From a virus: a DNA stretch of 62,897 bases. Below, in pieces: positions 1 through 7,943 of the stretch (positions are counted from its first letter, which is position 1; each line of letters starts with the position of its first letter). Position numbers and translations under genes: made by a program. The notes under the pieces are model-generated. The model was not told where the DNA came from, made no database searches, and saw nothing but the letters and a program-made list of their open reading frames with translations. The stretch covers positions 1 to 62,897 of the IMG/VR virus record IMGVR_UViG_3300025030_000106. One strand, 5' to 3'.

Positions 1-281
1 GAAGGTTTTTCCCAAGTACGAAGCTCTGTATGGCGTGTGGTCAGCTGCATGACATGCCGTTAAATAAGAGAACTTTCCAGTGCTCTTGTAATGGTGTCTC
101 TATTGATAGAGACCTTCACGCAGCTCAAAATATACTACGGGCGGGTTGCCCGAACGTCAAGCCTGTGGAGAGAGAAGCGCTGATTCTTGGGCAATTGCCC
201 GAGAATGAAACTACTTTCTGGGAAGCAGGAAATGTACACAAATTCAATGGGTTTGAAGGAGCCCCTTGTAACTTTTTGTAA
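1..281 (+). pseudogene. tnpB: C-terminal fragment of a TnpB-family RNA-guided nuclease, cut by the window edge
   Basis: The frame is open from base 3 and reads RFFPSTKLCMACGQLHDMP, then the zinc-finger CSC pair and the third RuvC motif SIDRDLHAAQNIL, and stops at 279-281. This is the last ~92 residues of the same protein family as the complete copy at 33211-34380. TnpB proteins are RNA-guided DNA nucleases of IS200/IS605-type elements. The last ~20 residues (after NETTF) differ from the complete copy, so each copy has its own right end. The 5' part is simply outside the window, so this need not be a real pseudogene. No TnpA transposase is seen. Confidence 0.9.
46..171 (+). repeat. 126-bp identical terminal repeat (partner 62772-62897)
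   Basis: Bases 46-171 are identical to 62772-62897, both inside tnpB. Upstream of it, bases 1-45 differ from 62727-62771 at 8 positions. The repeat is therefore shared by two distinct tnpB copies. It most likely stopped the assembly here and is not a clean circular overlap. Confidence 0.85.
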
Positions 282-286
282 GTTAC
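268..286 (+). other. Inverted repeat at the tnpB 3' end
   Basis: GTAACTT and AAGTTAC form a 7-bp hairpin with a 5-nt loop that spans the tnpB stop codon. A hairpin at the right end is usual for IS200/IS605 elements, so it may mark the element end. It could also be a weak terminator. The complete copy at 33.2 kb does not show the same hairpin. Confidence 0.4.
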
Positions 287-300
287 ATAAACCAGTCAAT

Positions 301-1050
301 ATGCTTAAAAAAATAATCGTTCTGGGGTTTCTCTTAGGGATCGCCCCAACTGTCTGGGCGCAAGGGTTCTCTACTCCGTTTGGGACTCAACCTGAGATCG
401 CGATCAGCACCGACTGCTCTTCATTCATTGCTGATGGGAAGCTCTGTTGGGATTCTGACAACGATCTGCTCTATGTTGGAAACGGTACTACCGCGGCCTT
501 GGTGGATATCACCAGCGGTGCCGACACCCCATACACTACCACCAGCACCGTAACTGACTCAATCCGCTGGAACGCTGCCGGGACAGCCGGGGATGGGGTG
601 TATTGCGGATATGCCAACCTGGTTCAGATCAACTCCGGGCCGTATCAGTATTCCATCATTTGCCAAGATAGCGACAGTTCCACCATCTACGGCAACACCG
701 TCATGCGCGACGGTTGGAACGCCGGGACGATCACTTTTGAACTTGAGTATGTCCAGACCGCCGCCGACACCGGGCCGTTGAACTCAGATATTACCTGCGC
801 CTGCCGAGGGCCGGGAGAGACGATCAACTCCACCTGGGGCACGGAGATAGCCATCGATGACGCGGCTGTGACCGGGAGCAGCGGAGTGGACCATACGACA
901 TCCGCCGCCGTGACCTGCAACGGGCCATGCGCTGCCGGGGATACCCTCTATTGGCGCTGGCAGATGGATGCGGCCGGGACCACGACCGCAGTGGCGACGC
1001 TCAACATTTTAGGCGTCAAGGCCGAGTATACTGCAATGTTGGGGGATTAA
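301..1050 (+). CDS. Exported protein, probable surface or tail-fibre-associated protein
   Basis: 249 residues. The frame is open from 187, but the start at 301 gives a good signal peptide (MLKKIIVLGFLLGIAPTVWA, then QGFS), so I use it, although the SD is weak. The mature part is rich in Thr, Ser, Gly and Asp with several Cys (DCSS, CACRG, CNGPC) and looks like a beta-rich extracellular or virion protein. It lies one base before the fibre-like gene at 1052 and is probably cotranscribed. I recognise no family. A signal peptide on a phage fibre-type protein is unusual; it may act at the host surface. Confidence 0.7.
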   Translation: MLKKIIVLGFLLGIAPTVWAQGFSTPFGTQPEIAISTDCSSFIADGKLCWDSDNDLLYVGNGTTAALVDITSGADTPYTTTSTVTDSIRWNAAGTAGDGVYCGYANLVQINSGPYQYSIICQDSDSSTIYGNTVMRDGWNAGTITFELEYVQTAADTGPLNSDITCACRGPGETINSTWGTEIAIDDAAVTGSSGVDHTTSAAVTCNGPCAAGDTLYWRWQMDAAGTTTAVATLNILGVKAEYTAMLGD

Positions 1051-1051
1051 G

Positions 1052-3229
1052 ATGCGACGATTTCTCCATACTCTGCTGGTCGCCCTGCTGATTGCGGGGC
1101 TTGGTCTTCCTGCCAACGCTGAGCAGTTCATCGGTGGTGCTTCACAACCGCAGTTGACTGCGGACCTGATCACCTCCCTTGAGTACAAAGGTACTCCGAC
1201 CGGTGGCACCGCCACCTTCACCCGAGGTTCCGCCCGAGTCTTCGAGGACTGGGAAGGCAACTACGTCCGCACCACCAACGTAAACGAGGCAGTATTCAAA
1301 GCCCGGCGGGTAGCGAACCTGCTTGCTGCGGATTCGAGTGAGGATTTCTCGGTCGCGAGTTGGGGCACAACCTCGGCAACTGTAGCGTCTAACGGGGATG
1401 GGTCTTACAGGGTAACAGCAACAGGAGCAACCGCGAATATCAGACAAGCGGTTACAGTTTCTAGCGGAGATGTGCGGACATTCAGAAACTCCATCTGGAT
1501 TAAGCGGGCAAGCGGGACCGGGACAATATCGCTGATGGACCCAAACCTTACGGCTGTAGGTGTACCAGTAACCAGCAGTTGGGTAAGGTATAGTGTGGCA
1601 GATTTTGGGTTAGCATCGTCCGCTAATATAAGAGTTATCATAAGCACCAGCGGTGATGCAGTAGATGTAAAAAACGCTCAGCTTGAGGAAGTCACGGGCC
1701 AGAGCATAACCGCACCTTCTGAGTACAGATCAACTCACCAGTATTATGGGGGTCAACCTCATAAAGGGGTGGATTTCCTCGCATACGAGAACGGCAACAC
1801 GGTAGATGCCAACGGCGTTGTGACCGAGGCCCAGGGCGAAGCGATCCCCGAGGCCCAGCTTACCGGATACCAGTATGACGGAGCGAGCACCAACAAGATT
1901 GCCGGGGCTTACAATGCCGTTGGGCCGGATATGCTGTCCACTACGAATATCTATGCAAGCTATGATTTTACGAGTGGGTGGAGCGCAAGCAGCGCGACGA
2001 TAAACGATGCGAACACTTTTACGACTACGGGCGCAAACGGGAAGATATATAAAACAGGATCAACTAATACCGGGAAGAGATACAGGCTAACAGTCGCAGG
2101 TACGGTTTCCACCGGTGTTTTTGAGGTTAGGAGTCCTAGTACCGGAGCACTGTATATGACGGGCTTCGGAACGGTAGATTTTACGGCTGATGCGACGATC
2201 GGGCCGCTATTGCAGACCGCTACAAGTGGAGCAGTAGTAGACATCACCGCCCTCACCTTGTACGAGATCGGCGCTGCAAACCTCGCAGGCACTTTCGTCT
2301 CCGGCCTCGGCACCGGGGCAAAGAACACCGCAGCAGCTACCGCAGCTATCCCCGGCCAAACTCACGGCGGGACCGGCTCGACCACTGTCACCGATGTCAG
2401 CGCGGTAATCACCAATACCAACAAGTACAAGAGATTAACCCCAGCTACGAAGTGGTACGTCACTACGGCCAGTGGCGGGGATGCAACGGTGGACTTTACC
2501 GGGGCACTCTCTGCTGCGACGCATACCCTCTCTCTGGTTGCCTACGGGGCCACGGCAAGCGATGTGCTGACCCTCGGTACAAATACAGTCGGAGGTACCC
2601 CGCAGACCGTAACTACTGCGCCTGTGCTGTACTCGCAGACCCTGACCGCGAACGCCAGCGACACCATGCGCCTGACCGTAGCCGATGGCGACACGATAAC
2701 GTGGTGTCTGATGCAAGCGGAAACCGGCTACGTCCCAACAAGCAGAATCGTCGTGGAGGGTGCCGCTGCTTCTCGGAGTAGAGACAACTTGACCATCCCG
2801 GTTGCAGATGGCACGAACTTCAGGCAACGGGAAGGTACTGTTTCTGTTGACATTACCTGGGGGTTCGGGAGTGCGAGTATTCCTGTGGCAGCATATGTGC
2901 CAATTTTTAGTTTATCAAACAGGGTTGATTCAATTCTTTATTTACAGAATTCGGCTGGAACTGTCTACCTGCGGAACGATGATTCTACAAATGCTCCATT
3001 CGTCGCAACAGGCGCGTTCGTTACTGGAGACACTGATGCGTTAGAGACAACCTGGTCAGTAAGCAAAAATAAATTAAGGACTAAATTTAATGCAACCTGG
3101 TCTTCGGCAACTGCGTATGATGGTAGTTACAATTTAGGTACATCGTGGGTTTTAAGTTATAACGGAGCCTACCCCTTCGCCCTCAAAAACCTGCGGGTAT
3201 TAGGCACCGCTGATCCGGGAGGGATGTAA
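1052..3229 (+). CDS. Large exported adhesin or tail-fibre-like protein with carbohydrate-binding-type modules
   Basis: 725 residues. An N-terminal signal peptide ends near ANA (about residue 24). Two beta-rich modules follow; the first holds a segment like the carbohydrate-binding domains of phage fibres (NSIWIKRASGTGTISL ... SSWVRYSV ... KNAQLEE). Near residues 570-600 the pattern SRSRDNLTIPVADGTNFRQ ... EGTVSVDITW resembles the start of the concanavalin-like lectin domain often found at phage fibre C-termini. Role inferred: receptor or polysaccharide binding. The signal peptide is unexpected for a virion fibre. The stop overlaps the next start (TAATG). Confidence 0.75.
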   Translation: MRRFLHTLLVALLIAGLGLPANAEQFIGGASQPQLTADLITSLEYKGTPTGGTATFTRGSARVFEDWEGNYVRTTNVNEAVFKARRVANLLAADSSEDFSVASWGTTSATVASNGDGSYRVTATGATANIRQAVTVSSGDVRTFRNSIWIKRASGTGTISLMDPNLTAVGVPVTSSWVRYSVADFGLASSANIRVIISTSGDAVDVKNAQLEEVTGQSITAPSEYRSTHQYYGGQPHKGVDFLAYENGNTVDANGVVTEAQGEAIPEAQLTGYQYDGASTNKIAGAYNAVGPDMLSTTNIYASYDFTSGWSASSATINDANTFTTTGANGKIYKTGSTNTGKRYRLTVAGTVSTGVFEVRSPSTGALYMTGFGTVDFTADATIGPLLQTATSGAVVDITALTLYEIGAANLAGTFVSGLGTGAKNTAAATAAIPGQTHGGTGSTTVTDVSAVITNTNKYKRLTPATKWYVTTASGGDATVDFTGALSAATHTLSLVAYGATASDVLTLGTNTVGGTPQTVTTAPVLYSQTLTANASDTMRLTVADGDTITWCLMQAETGYVPTSRIVVEGAAASRSRDNLTIPVADGTNFRQREGTVSVDITWGFGSASIPVAAYVPIFSLSNRVDSILYLQNSAGTVYLRNDDSTNAPFVATGAFVTGDTDALETTWSVSKNKLRTKFNATWSSATAYDGSYNLGTSWVLSYNGAYPFALKNLRVLGTADPGGM

Positions 3230-3912
3230 TGCGCTTCCGGTTCGACTGCTGGCTCATTGCCCTCGGGTGCTTATGCGGGTTGGTTTTGATCTGCAAGATA
3301 GCGCAGGGCGATACGCTGGTTGTTTCCGGCTCATGGGCTGAACGGAATTGCCACCAGGAATGGTCAATGTGGGCGCTGAATGCAGCAAGTCAACTCCCCG
3401 GCCCAACAACTGCACTCGCTACCCCGATTGGACAGGCAGTAATTGATAACGCGGTTGGAAAATCTAATTTTTACATGGCCGCGCACAGTGACCACTACAT
3501 ATCATGGCCCGGATGCGATATGGTTGATCCTTGGAAAGATGAGTTAAGGGCCGACGCATTCGATATCAAGGAGCCGTTTGATTTTGCGTTCATCGCCGGG
3601 TGCGGGGCGTTGTGCAGAACCGGTTTTGGAACTTTTGCAAACATCGCAATAGATGCGGTCGGATACTGTGACATGGCCGCGCCTCAGTGTGCGGGCTGCT
3701 GGTCTGTCAGCGCGTTGTCGTTTCAGGACTTCATGTTCATGGAAATGGCTGACGGGCGACCAGTCGGTGAGGCACACCAGGCCGCGCTGAATCGGTTTCC
3801 AGAATGTCAGGGGTGTATCAGGTACTCGCACCACGATATGCCTATTCCTACACTGGAGAAAAATCAGATAGTCATGACAATAATAGTCCCGTGGCTGATG
3901 AGGAAACGATGA
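3229..3912 (+). CDS. Exported Cys-rich protein, possible caspase-fold (CHAT/C25-like) protein
   Basis: 227 residues with an N-terminal hydrophobic anchor or signal (residues 8-26). I do not recognise a named family. The pattern of a buried strand ending in His (FYMAAHSDH, His86) followed by FDFAFIAGCGALC (Cys125), and a late helix FMFMEMADGRPVGEAHQAAL, resembles the His/Cys order and C-terminal helix of caspase-fold peptidases. This is a weak pattern match and peptidase activity is not shown. Eleven further Cys fit an oxidising, extracytoplasmic location. Start and stop both overlap neighbours, so it is translationally coupled. Confidence 0.7.
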   Translation: MRFRFDCWLIALGCLCGLVLICKIAQGDTLVVSGSWAERNCHQEWSMWALNAASQLPGPTTALATPIGQAVIDNAVGKSNFYMAAHSDHYISWPGCDMVDPWKDELRADAFDIKEPFDFAFIAGCGALCRTGFGTFANIAIDAVGYCDMAAPQCAGCWSVSALSFQDFMFMEMADGRPVGEAHQAALNRFPECQGCIRYSHHDMPIPTLEKNQIVMTIIVPWLMRKR

Positions 3913-4271
3913 TGAAAGCCCTGTTGCTGACCGCCCTGCTGCTCATGTCAGGCTGTACACTCGGTCTGCCGCAAAACAACCTGCTTCCGGTCCTGGTGGA
4001 GAAGCACGACAACAAGCCACTGGACCCGCTGACCGAAGTGGATATCCGGGCGGAAGTGATCGGACCAGGCGTCTATACCAACTGCGGGCCGAAGGGGTAT
4101 CTGGCCCTCATCACCGGCGGGGCTCTGTTCGGGTGCGCTCGGCTCGGGTGCGCAGGGATCAAGAGGTGGCAGACAGATAAAATCTGTACCTGCCAGATAT
4201 ACCTGATGTTCGACTGGGATACGATCCGAAACCACGAATACAAGCATTGTCTTGGGTATGGCGAATTATGA
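3909..4271 (+). CDS. Small lipoprotein with an HExxH zinc-peptidase-like motif
   Basis: 120 residues from ATG 3909 (a second ATG follows at 3912). The N-terminus has a lipoprotein signal with lipobox LMSGC (Cys16). The C-terminal DTIRNHEYKHCLGYGEL contains HEYKH (109-113) followed by Gly116, the HExxHxxG layout of zinc metallopeptidases with nothing downstream. It may be a minimal metallopeptidase-like fold or a chance match. It overlaps the previous stop (ATGATGA) and the next start. Confidence 0.75.
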   Translation: MMKALLLTALLLMSGCTLGLPQNNLLPVLVEKHDNKPLDPLTEVDIRAEVIGPGVYTNCGPKGYLALITGGALFGCARLGCAGIKRWQTDKICTCQIYLMFDWDTIRNHEYKHCLGYGEL

Positions 4272-4357
4272 AATTTATTCTGTTGATAGCCTGCATTATA
4301 GCGGCCCTTGCGGCTGGCGATACATGGGGAAAAATCAAGGAACGGAGGAAAAAATGA
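4268..4357 (+). CDS. 29-residue membrane peptide
   Basis: Reads MKFILLIACIIAALAAGDTW followed by a basic tail (KIKERRKK). The start overlaps the previous stop (ATGA) and the stop overlaps the next ATG (4354), so it fits tightly in the operon. One hydrophobic helix with a positive cytoplasmic tail suggests a small membrane protein of the lysis or surface cassette. Function unknown. Confidence 0.55.
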   Translation: MKFILLIACIIAALAAGDTWGKIKERRKK

Positions 4358-5115
4358 AACACATTCTTGCGCTGATACTGGCGCTGCTGCTGGCCGGGAA
4401 CTGCGAGGCGTATTCCATGGGCTACTTCCCGAAAGATGACCCGCCGGCCGTGCCTGTTCCGGTTCCAGATCCGGTGCCTACTCCAACGGTAACGACCGAA
4501 CAGGGTACGCGCTCCATCTCCGGGAACGAGGTTGACTTCTACTTCAGCAAGCCAATCACGAGCTACGGCAAGTTCGACCTGCGCACCGGCGGCAAAAAGT
4601 ACACGATCAAGGGATCGTACAAGGACGGTAACATCGAGGTCCGCAACTCCCAGACCAAAGGTAATATGGTGGTCATTGCCGGGCCTGCATATAAGGGCGC
4701 AACTGCTACCGTGATTTACCCTTCAACCGATGCGCCGACTGTGCCAGACGCTACCCCGCCCCCGGTGACACCCCCTGCCGATGAAGCGACGACATCAAAA
4801 CGATTTGCCCATATCAACCACATGTCATGGCGCGGCCAGGGCACCACCATCGTCTTCTGCGCCGGGGATGACGTAACCAGCGTGACCTTCCACGACACTG
4901 CGTTCCACTTCCACATGAAAGACGGACTCGACAAGGGACCGGGCAGAGAGCAATGGACCAACCATTACTTCCGGGGCAAGAGTGAAACCGGCACAGCTGG
5001 CATGTTCGTCTGGACCATCGGCGGGAAGAAATATCAATATTATTCCGATGGCCGGGGTGATGGGCTTACCGATTATCAGAAGCATACCGGCGACTGCTAC
5101 CAAAAATATAAATGA
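4354..5115 (+). CDS. Exported protein with Pro-rich linkers
   Basis: 253 residues. The start at ATG 4354 has an SD GGAGG and gives a signal peptide (LALILALLLAGNCEA). Two Pro-rich linkers (about residues 29-46 and 128-145) separate a small Gly/Lys-rich beta domain from a C-terminal domain rich in His, Trp and Tyr (FHDTAFHFHMKDG). The layout suggests modular extracellular binding domains. No family recognised. It lies among other exported genes, before the holin candidate. Confidence 0.7.
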   Translation: MKHILALILALLLAGNCEAYSMGYFPKDDPPAVPVPVPDPVPTPTVTTEQGTRSISGNEVDFYFSKPITSYGKFDLRTGGKKYTIKGSYKDGNIEVRNSQTKGNMVVIAGPAYKGATATVIYPSTDAPTVPDATPPPVTPPADEATTSKRFAHINHMSWRGQGTTIVFCAGDDVTSVTFHDTAFHFHMKDGLDKGPGREQWTNHYFRGKSETGTAGMFVWTIGGKKYQYYSDGRGDGLTDYQKHTGDCYQKYK

Positions 5116-5122
5116 GGAGGGG

Positions 5123-5329
5123 ATGATGAAAAGGGTATTTTGGATTCTTCCGTTGATGCTTCTGGCCGGCTGCGCTGATAGTAGCCGAAACCTGACGGTA
5201 CAGGTGTATGGCGGCGGGGTGTTGACGATCTGCCACTCTACCATTTCGCCGGAAGTGCTGAAGTCTGGCACCGACGAGCGGGCCACGAATACGCCGTCGA
5301 TTTCGCCGAACTTCCCAATTGTTCCGTGA
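5123..5329 (+). CDS. Small lipoprotein
   Basis: 68 residues from ATG 5123 behind a strong SD (GAGGAGGGG). The N-terminal signal has lipobox LLAGC. The rest is short and polar. Size, lipobox and position next to a holin candidate are compatible with an outer-membrane spanin subunit, but no Rz/Rz1 overlap is seen, so this is only a suggestion. Confidence 0.7.
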   Translation: MMKRVFWILPLMLLAGCADSSRNLTVQVYGGGVLTICHSTISPEVLKSGTDERATNTPSISPNFPIVP

Positions 5330-5339
5330 GGAGGACCAC

Positions 5340-5567
5340 ATGACTATTATCGAAGCAATGGATGGAAAGAAAGTCAACGCCAGTATGGTGCTTGTCATCG
5401 TTGCTGCTTTACTTATGCCGGTGATCGCTGACGGGGTAGCCCTTGCCGGATATCCAGAATGGGCGGCACTCATCCGGCGCGTTGCTGAGATATTTGTCGG
5501 CGTCGGCGCAGGCGGCGGGGTAATCGGGCTGGCGGACAAGGCCAGGAAGTCTTCAGGAGCTGACTAA
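5340..5567 (+). CDS. Putative holin
   Basis: 75 residues from ATG 5340, preceded by GAGGAGG. Two hydrophobic segments (about residues 16-38 and 46-66, the latter Gly-rich GVGAGGGVIGLA) are separated by a short polar turn, and the C-terminus is charged (DKARKSS). Size and topology fit a small two-helix holin that permeabilises the inner membrane. It lies upstream of the endolysin in the same operon. The function is inferred from topology and position only. Confidence 0.6.
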   Translation: MTIIEAMDGKKVNASMVLVIVAALLMPVIADGVALAGYPEWAALIRRVAEIFVGVGAGGGVIGLADKARKSSGAD

Positions 5568-5830
5568 TGCAATATGCCAGGTGCAAATGTGGGAAGCAAG
5601 AGCGGTGGGACTCTGGCTATCCAATTTTCCCCTGCCAAGGGTGCGAAGACTGCCAGGCTACTCTGGCAAGAGGGCCAAGCGGGCATAAGCCACTCGCTCC
5701 TCACAAGATGCAGCGTCACGAAGAAAAGAGAACTGTTGACGGCAAGGAGGTGTCTTCACGAACTTGGGACGTGTGCTCAGTCTGCGGAGATATAGAAGAA
5801 GTCAAACCGGAACAGTCTGTGATCTCTTAG
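5567..5830 (+). CDS. Small Cys-rich zinc-ribbon-like protein
   Basis: 87 residues. The start overlaps the previous stop (TAATG). Cys pairs CKC, CQGCEDC and CSVC suggest one or two zinc knuckles. The middle has a His-rich run (GHKPLAPHKMQRHEE). No family recognised. Confidence 0.65.
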   Translation: MQYARCKCGKQERWDSGYPIFPCQGCEDCQATLARGPSGHKPLAPHKMQRHEEKRTVDGKEVSSRTWDVCSVCGDIEEVKPEQSVIS

Positions 5831-5855
5831 ATCCGGGCAAAGGAGTGGTGAGGTG

Positions 5856-6263
5856 ATGGATTTTGATACACTGGTAGCGGTTGCGGCGCTGTTGGCTTCG
5901 GCTTTGGCGATTATCACTGTCTGGAGAAAGTCTGGGGCGATCGAGGGGAAGATCCTTGAGCGATTGGATAACCAACAGGAGTGGCTTCGAGGACATGAGC
6001 AACGGCTCCAAGGGATCGAGCAGGCCAACTACATCACTGAAGAGATCCACGAGAAACAGTCACTCCGCTGTGTGCAGAGTATCACCAAACAAATTGATGA
6101 AAACCACTCGAACCTGGCGAAGCTCGAAATAACTACCAGTACAATGGAGGCAGCCAGGCACAGTGCCAGAGAGATCGACAACCAGCGTTGGTGCAGGATT
6201 GAAGTGACTCTGGGAAAGTTGGAGGAGTTCATCGCGACGTTGAAAAAGGGTAATGGAATATGA
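5856..6263 (+). CDS. Membrane-anchored coiled-coil protein, spanin-like
   Basis: 135 residues from ATG 5856 (SD AAGGAG). One N-terminal transmembrane helix (about residues 7-23) is followed by a long charged, heptad-like region. This single-anchor plus coiled-coil form is that of inner-membrane spanins or XhlA-type proteins. Position between the holin candidate and the endolysin agrees. The lipoprotein at 5123 could be its partner. Not a sequence match to a known family by eye. Confidence 0.6.
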   Translation: MDFDTLVAVAALLASALAIITVWRKSGAIEGKILERLDNQQEWLRGHEQRLQGIEQANYITEEIHEKQSLRCVQSITKQIDENHSNLAKLEITTSTMEAARHSAREIDNQRWCRIEVTLGKLEEFIATLKKGNGI

Positions 6264-6973
6264 CTGTCATCATGAAAGACGGCACTGAGGTGCTCGACAG
6301 TCGGCTCGGGCGGCTTGTTGACTTCGACGCCCGGAGCAAGGGCTTTCCGATCAGGTCAACTTTTGAGACCAAGACGCCGAGAGCAAACTACTGGCGGTGC
6401 CGTTTACGTCTTGATCAGGGTGTTGATGGAATGTGTACCGGTGCCGGCGTTTCTCACGAATTGGCTGCCTGCCCGGCGGAAGTTCCCGGGTTGGACATCA
6501 ACTTCGCCCGGGAGAAAATCTACTGGGAAGCGCAGAAAGAAGACCCTTGGGAAGGAGGAGCTTACCCGGGGGCCAGCCCCAGATATGAGGGGTCAAGTGT
6601 TCTGGCCGCGGTAAAAGTGGCCCAACGACTGGGCTATTTTGATAACTATCGCTGGGCGTTCAGCCTACAGGACCTGATCCTTGGTGTAGGCTACAACGGG
6701 CCTGCAGTCATGGGCACCGTCTGGTATGAGGGCATGTCCGACCCCGACGTCGACGGCTTGATCCGGCCCGCCGGCCGGTTAATCGGCGGCCACTGCTACC
6801 TTATCGACCAAGTCATTCCCAAAAAGAAACTGTTTGGCGGCCTCAATAGCTGGGGCACAAAGTTTGGCGTTGACGGCCGGTTCTACATCTCGTTCGACGA
6901 TATGGAGATGCTCCAGCATGAAGGCGGGGAAGCGGTATTTATGTTGAAGCGGCACTGCAGGCCCAGAGGGTGA
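6260..6973 (+). CDS. Papain-like (C1 family) cysteine peptidase
   Basis: 237 residues. The C1 catalytic elements are all visible: the oxyanion Gln and Cys in DQGVDGMCTGAGVSHELAA (Gln53, Cys59), His178 in GGHCYLI and Asn196 in NSWGTKFGVDGRFYIS. There is no prodomain or signal peptide. Family knowledge: papain-fold endopeptidases. The phage role is unknown; position in the lysis cassette suggests action on envelope or host proteins late in infection. The start overlaps the previous stop (ATGA). Confidence 0.85.
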   Translation: MTVIMKDGTEVLDSRLGRLVDFDARSKGFPIRSTFETKTPRANYWRCRLRLDQGVDGMCTGAGVSHELAACPAEVPGLDINFAREKIYWEAQKEDPWEGGAYPGASPRYEGSSVLAAVKVAQRLGYFDNYRWAFSLQDLILGVGYNGPAVMGTVWYEGMSDPDVDGLIRPAGRLIGGHCYLIDQVIPKKKLFGGLNSWGTKFGVDGRFYISFDDMEMLQHEGGEAVFMLKRHCRPRG

Positions 6974-6976
6974 GTT

Positions 6977-7420
6977 ATGTTCAGCGGGCGAGTCAAAGCT
7001 GAGTGGCTGGACGACGGGCGCAACATGTGCCTGCTAGAGACGTTGACGTTTATCGACTCCGCTGGTAAACTCTGGGAGGCACCGGCCGGCAGTGTGATCA
7101 ACGGCGCGAGCGTCCCCGGGATCTTCTGGCAGATCATCGGCTCTCCCTATACCGGCAAGTACCGTCGGGCCGCTGTGATTCATGACGTCTACTGTGGCTG
7201 CCGCACCGAGCCGCACCGGGCCGTCCACAAGGTGTTCAACGAGATGATGGAGTTTGACGGCGTGGATGATCTCCGGCGGATCAGGATGTTCAAAGCGGTC
7301 TGGTACTTTGGCCCGAAGTGGTCGCCGGCCCTGCGTCGAACTCAAGATCATCCCGAGATGCTGCCGATGAACTTGGAGGTTATAACAAAAATATTGGATG
7401 CTAAGCCGTGGCCATTATAA
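6977..7420 (+). CDS. DUF1353-family protein
   Basis: 147 residues. The segment APAGSVINGASVPGIFW ... GSPYTGKYRRAAVIHDVYC is the hallmark of the DUF1353 family, common next to phage lysis and tail genes but without a known function. The conserved His-Asp (IHD) could be a catalytic or metal pair. The next gene starts 13 bases inside its end. Confidence 0.8.
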   Translation: MFSGRVKAEWLDDGRNMCLLETLTFIDSAGKLWEAPAGSVINGASVPGIFWQIIGSPYTGKYRRAAVIHDVYCGCRTEPHRAVHKVFNEMMEFDGVDDLRRIRMFKAVWYFGPKWSPALRRTQDHPEMLPMNLEVITKILDAKPWPL

Positions 7421-7776
7421 TTCCGTTCACGTCGACGATACTCCCGACGTCTGGCGCCCTGAGAGAGCAGCAGAAACTCCTCGTCAGGGCGTCAGGTTGG
7501 CGGCCACTCCGGGAAGATTTTATTGTCGCCCACCCGGCCTGTGCCGCCTGTGGCGCCGTCGAGCTTATGATGCAGGTGCATCATATCAAGTGTGTCCACC
7601 TGTTTCCGGAACTGGAGTTGGTCTGGGGCAATCTGATCACGCTCTGCAGCAAACATCATCTGATTCTCGGACATGGAGGAAATTGGAAACTCTGGAACAA
7701 GAACATTGTCGAAATCTGCCGACTGATGTCGGAAGGCGTCGTGGTGGGTCGTGAAGATCTCCGAATCGTCGCATAA
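7408..7776 (+). CDS. HNH-family endonuclease
   Basis: 122 residues from GTG 7408, overlapping the preceding gene by 13 bases. The core CAACGAVELMMQVHHIKC ... LITLCSKHH gives the HNH histidines and two zinc Cys pairs. HNH nucleases sit beside terminases in many phages; here it lies beside the lysis genes, so it may be a free-standing homing-type nuclease. Confidence 0.8.
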   Translation: MAIIIPFTSTILPTSGALREQQKLLVRASGWRPLREDFIVAHPACAACGAVELMMQVHHIKCVHLFPELELVWGNLITLCSKHHLILGHGGNWKLWNKNIVEICRLMSEGVVVGREDLRIVA

Positions 7777-7939
7777 AGACTGCCGGTGCAATCACGGCAC
7801 ACCTGTCGGGCGGAACTGTCCGTACTGCTTTGCCGTTCTACGAGTGGGACAGGCTCAGGAACGGCTGACCTTTATTGATTTTTCAAGTTTTGTCCATCGC
7901 AAGAAGGCCCTCTCCGGATCAGGAAATGGCAAGGAGTAG
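7751..7939 (+). CDS. Small hypothetical protein with Cys knuckle
   Basis: 62 residues from GTG 7751, overlapping the HNH gene by 26 bases. CRCNHG and CPYC may bind zinc. No family recognised. Kept because it fits the overlapping gene order; it could be spurious. Confidence 0.45.
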   Translation: MKISESSHKDCRCNHGTPVGRNCPYCFAVLRVGQAQERLTFIDFSSFVHRKKALSGSGNGKE

Positions 7940-7943
7940 ACTA

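Noticed and set aside
7875-7943. Upstream extension of the small ORF at 7944
   Set aside because: ATG 7944 has the SD; the upstream part overlaps the 7751-7939 gene in another frame.
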